A stretch of DNA of 7,308 nucleotides from CAXXIC01 sp964534355 (GTDB lineage Bacteria > Bacteroidota > Bacteroidia > Bacteroidales > UBA7332): assembly GCA_964534355.1 (NCBI GenBank), contig CAZHNZ010000167.1:1-7308 (forward strand). The letters run 5' to 3'. A program made the translations under genes and the position numbers. This document shows positions 6,057 through 7,308 of this stretch, in pieces (position 1 is the first letter of the stretch; each line of letters starts with the position of its first letter). Below the pieces are notes generated by a model that was not told the origin of the DNA, searched no databases, and saw only the letters and a program-made list of their open reading frames with translations.

Positions 6057-6572
6057 TTATTTACGTAAAATAACACGCGCAGGCACTCCCACCGCTACGG
6101 CATAATCGGGCACATCGGTGAGCACCACAGCATTGGCACCCACCGATACATGATTGCCAACAGATATACACCCCAATACCTTTGCACCGGCCCCCACATC
6201 TACATGATTGCCCAGCGTGGGCGCATCGCTGTCGGTGTGTCGGTTGCCCAGTGTGACACCGTGACGAAGGGTGCAATTTTCGCCCATTCGGGTACCGGAA
6301 TGAATAACAATGCAGCCAAAATGAAAAATTCGCAGTCCCGGCCCGATAACCGCCTGACGCGCTATGTGTATGCCCGAAATCAGCGAAAAAAACATATAAA
6401 ACGGTGTGATGCAGAACAACAACACCCCTCTGAGCGGTGCAAAACGAAGGCAACGCGCAGCATGCGACAAGCGATAGAGCACAATGACCGGTATGGAAGG
6501 CTCGAACCACTCGAACCGTCCGCCGTGGTGGTATCGCCTCAGGTCGGAAATAATCAGTTGAAACAGAGCCAT
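6057..6572 (-). CDS. Serine acetyltransferase-like hexapeptide-repeat O-acetyltransferase
   Basis: A left-handed beta-helix acetyltransferase using acetyl-CoA, of the CysE-like branch found in capsule and exopolysaccharide loci. The 171 residues consist of a short helical N-terminal part (about 1-67) and hexapeptide repeats (about 68-168), including IGPGLRIFHFGCIVIHSG (76-93), TLRHGVTLGNRH (101-112), PTLGNHVDVGAGA (118-130) and VGVPARVI (161-168). His84 aligns with the catalytic His of CysE, but the two Asp positions of the classic DIHP and DH motifs are His69 and Phe83 here. With the short N-terminus (true CysE is about 270 residues), this favours a sugar O-acetyltransferase over a cysteine-pathway enzyme. 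The frame also has a GTG at 6605; I chose the ATG at 6572 because MALFQLIISDLRRY is the usual start of such proteins and leaves only a 19-base overlap with the upstream gene. Confidence 0.88.
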   Translation of the reverse strand: MALFQLIISDLRRYHHGGRFEWFEPSIPVIVLYRLSHAARCLRFAPLRGVLLFCITPFYMFFSLISGIHIARQAVIGPGLRIFHFGCIVIHSGTRMGENCTLRHGVTLGNRHTDSDAPTLGNHVDVGAGAKVLGCISVGNHVSVGANAVVLTDVPDYAVAVGVPARVILRK

Positions 6573-7308
6573 AACGACAGTTTTTTTAATAGAGAATTGA
6601 GGCACGAACGAAGAGAGACAATGGTATTTCGGGCAGTTTGATAACCTAAACCGTAGCGCCTCATAAAAAATCCAATTTTGGCTATACTCCTCAAATCCTG
6701 ATGTTTGCGAAAAGCAGTGCCAATCTCTTCGTTGTACAAAATATGGGGGCTAATGGTGAGTTTGCGCGCAGAGAGCGACACGAAATGACGTTTATCGGCT
6801 AAACCCGTGTGTGTGGCACCGGCGCCGTATCCGTTTATCTGCACTTTCGATTGCACCGGATAGACCGTGTAGGCGGCATGTTTAAACTGACTGTAACAAA
6901 AGCGAATAGCCCACGAATTGGTACGACCAGCCTGTTGCAGGCCGAGGGTTCGAAACATGTCGTTGCCCGTTTCGTCGAAAGCACGACGCGCTACTCTATT
7001 TTGGCGAAACAGCAGAAAATCAGAGACATCCCAGTCTACCCTCTCCCACCGGTTTATCCAGGTGCCCCAACCGTGCGACGAGGCACGTTTGAGCAGAAAT
7101 GTATCCGAATGATACCCTCCGGGCAGTGCGATTGGCGGTGAATATCCGGCCACCGACCAGATATCCTTTCTGTCGACAAACAGGGTAAGTGCCTGATTCA
7201 TAAACGTAAGAAAATCGGGCGAAACAACCAGATCATCTTCCAGCACAATTGCTTTGCCGTGCTTTTTCAACACGGCATCCACGCCCGAAATGACCGAATT
7301 GGCCAACC
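6554..7308 (-). CDS. Glycosyltransferase with EDD motif, C-terminal part (runs off the right edge)
   Basis: The open frame runs in from the right edge and stops at 6554, giving 250 complete codons; the TTG at 7306 is internal, not a start. It resembles a group of GT-A fold glycosyltransferases common in Bacteroidota polysaccharide loci. Counting from 7306, it shows KAIVLEDDLVVSPDFLTFMN (18-37), whose Glu-Asp-Asp stands at the place of the metal- and nucleotide-sugar-binding DxD motif, then FLLKRASSHGWGTWINRWER (70-89) and DWDV (91-94), a signature of this group. No membrane segment is evident until a mildly hydrophobic C-terminus. The N-terminal nucleotide-binding strand is outside the window, so total length and start are unknown. 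It overlaps the hexapeptide acetyltransferase by 19 bases, indicating one transcript. The sugar donor and linkage cannot be predicted. Confidence 0.88.
   Translation of the reverse strand, partial: LANSVISGVDAVLKKHGKAIVLEDDLVVSPDFLTFMNQALTLFVDRKDIWSVAGYSPPIALPGGYHSDTFLLKRASSHGWGTWINRWERVDWDVSDFLLFRQNRVARRAFDETGNDMFRTLGLQQAGRTNSWAIRFCYSQFKHAAYTVYPVQSKVQINGYGAGATHTGLADKRHFVSLSARKLTISPHILYNEEIGTAFRKHQDLRSIAKIGFFMRRYGLGYQTARNTIVSLRSCLNSLLKKLSLWLCFN

Noticed and set aside
6047..6076. Upstream GTG start for the membrane acyltransferase
   Set aside because: It would overlap the preceding gene by 20 bases, while the ATG at 6046 sits 10 bases past that gene's stop.
6061..6510. 149-codon minus-strand frame inside the acetyltransferase gene
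   Set aside because: Out-of-frame shadow; the overlapping frame carries the hexapeptide repeats.
6573..6605. Upstream GTG start for the hexapeptide acetyltransferase
   Set aside because: It adds 11 residues not typical of the family and enlarges the overlap with the upstream gene; the ATG at 6572 is better.
6150..6641. 163-codon plus-strand frame across the acetyltransferase and upstream gene
   Set aside because: It crosses two real genes on the other strand and shows no family features.
1..7308. CRISPR array, tRNA, rRNA, insertion sequence or attachment site
   Set aside because: I saw no regularly spaced repeats, clover-leaf sequence, transposase motifs or terminal inverted repeats on either strand.

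Overview
The window looks like part of a chromosome from a Bacteroidota organism, most likely order Bacteroidales. The clues are the close resemblance of the WecG/TagA-type protein and of RfbC to Bacteroides-type capsule proteins, a promoter -7 box of the Bacteroides form TAnnTTTG ahead of the MoxR gene, and AT-rich spacers between moderately GC-rich genes. Genus and species cannot be read from the sequence. Family calls come from recognising motifs by eye; no database search was run.

Layout: every gene I accept with confidence is on the minus strand, so the window reads from right to left. At the left edge (1-246) is the N-terminal part of a MoxR-type AAA+ ATPase, unrelated to the rest, with a candidate promoter near 330-337. 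A weak, AT-rich 79-codon plus-strand frame (424-663) follows, then an intrinsic terminator (666-701) whose base pairing and U-tract fit minus-strand transcripts. To its right lies a surface-polysaccharide cluster. In transcription order this is a glycosyltransferase with an EDD motif (7308-6554, N-terminus outside the window), a hexapeptide-repeat O-acetyltransferase (6572-6057), a membrane acyltransferase-3 family protein (6046-4967), a GT4 glycosyltransferase (4676-3327), a WecG/TagA/CpsF-type glycosyltransferase (3361-2633), a WecA/TagO-type polyprenyl-phosphate sugar-1-phosphate transferase (2623-1535) and dTDP-4-dehydrorhamnose 3,5-epimerase rfbC (1280-738). Several junctions overlap or are separated by 9-10 bases, as in an operon. 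Two AT-rich gaps of 290 and 254 bases interrupt this packing, one before the GT4 gene and one before rfbC.

How the genes fit together (inference from families): the WecA-like enzyme would load a sugar phosphate onto undecaprenyl phosphate on the inner face of the membrane. The WecG-like enzyme would add the second sugar, and the GT4 and EDD-type transferases would extend the repeat unit. RfbC would supply dTDP-L-rhamnose precursor, and the two unrelated acetyltransferases would decorate the glycan. Flippase, polymerase and other nucleotide-sugar genes are not in this window.

I see no clearly novel system. The points most worth a second look are an abrupt base-composition change inside the acyltransferase gene, departures from family consensus in the GT4 and hexapeptide enzymes, and several start-site corrections.
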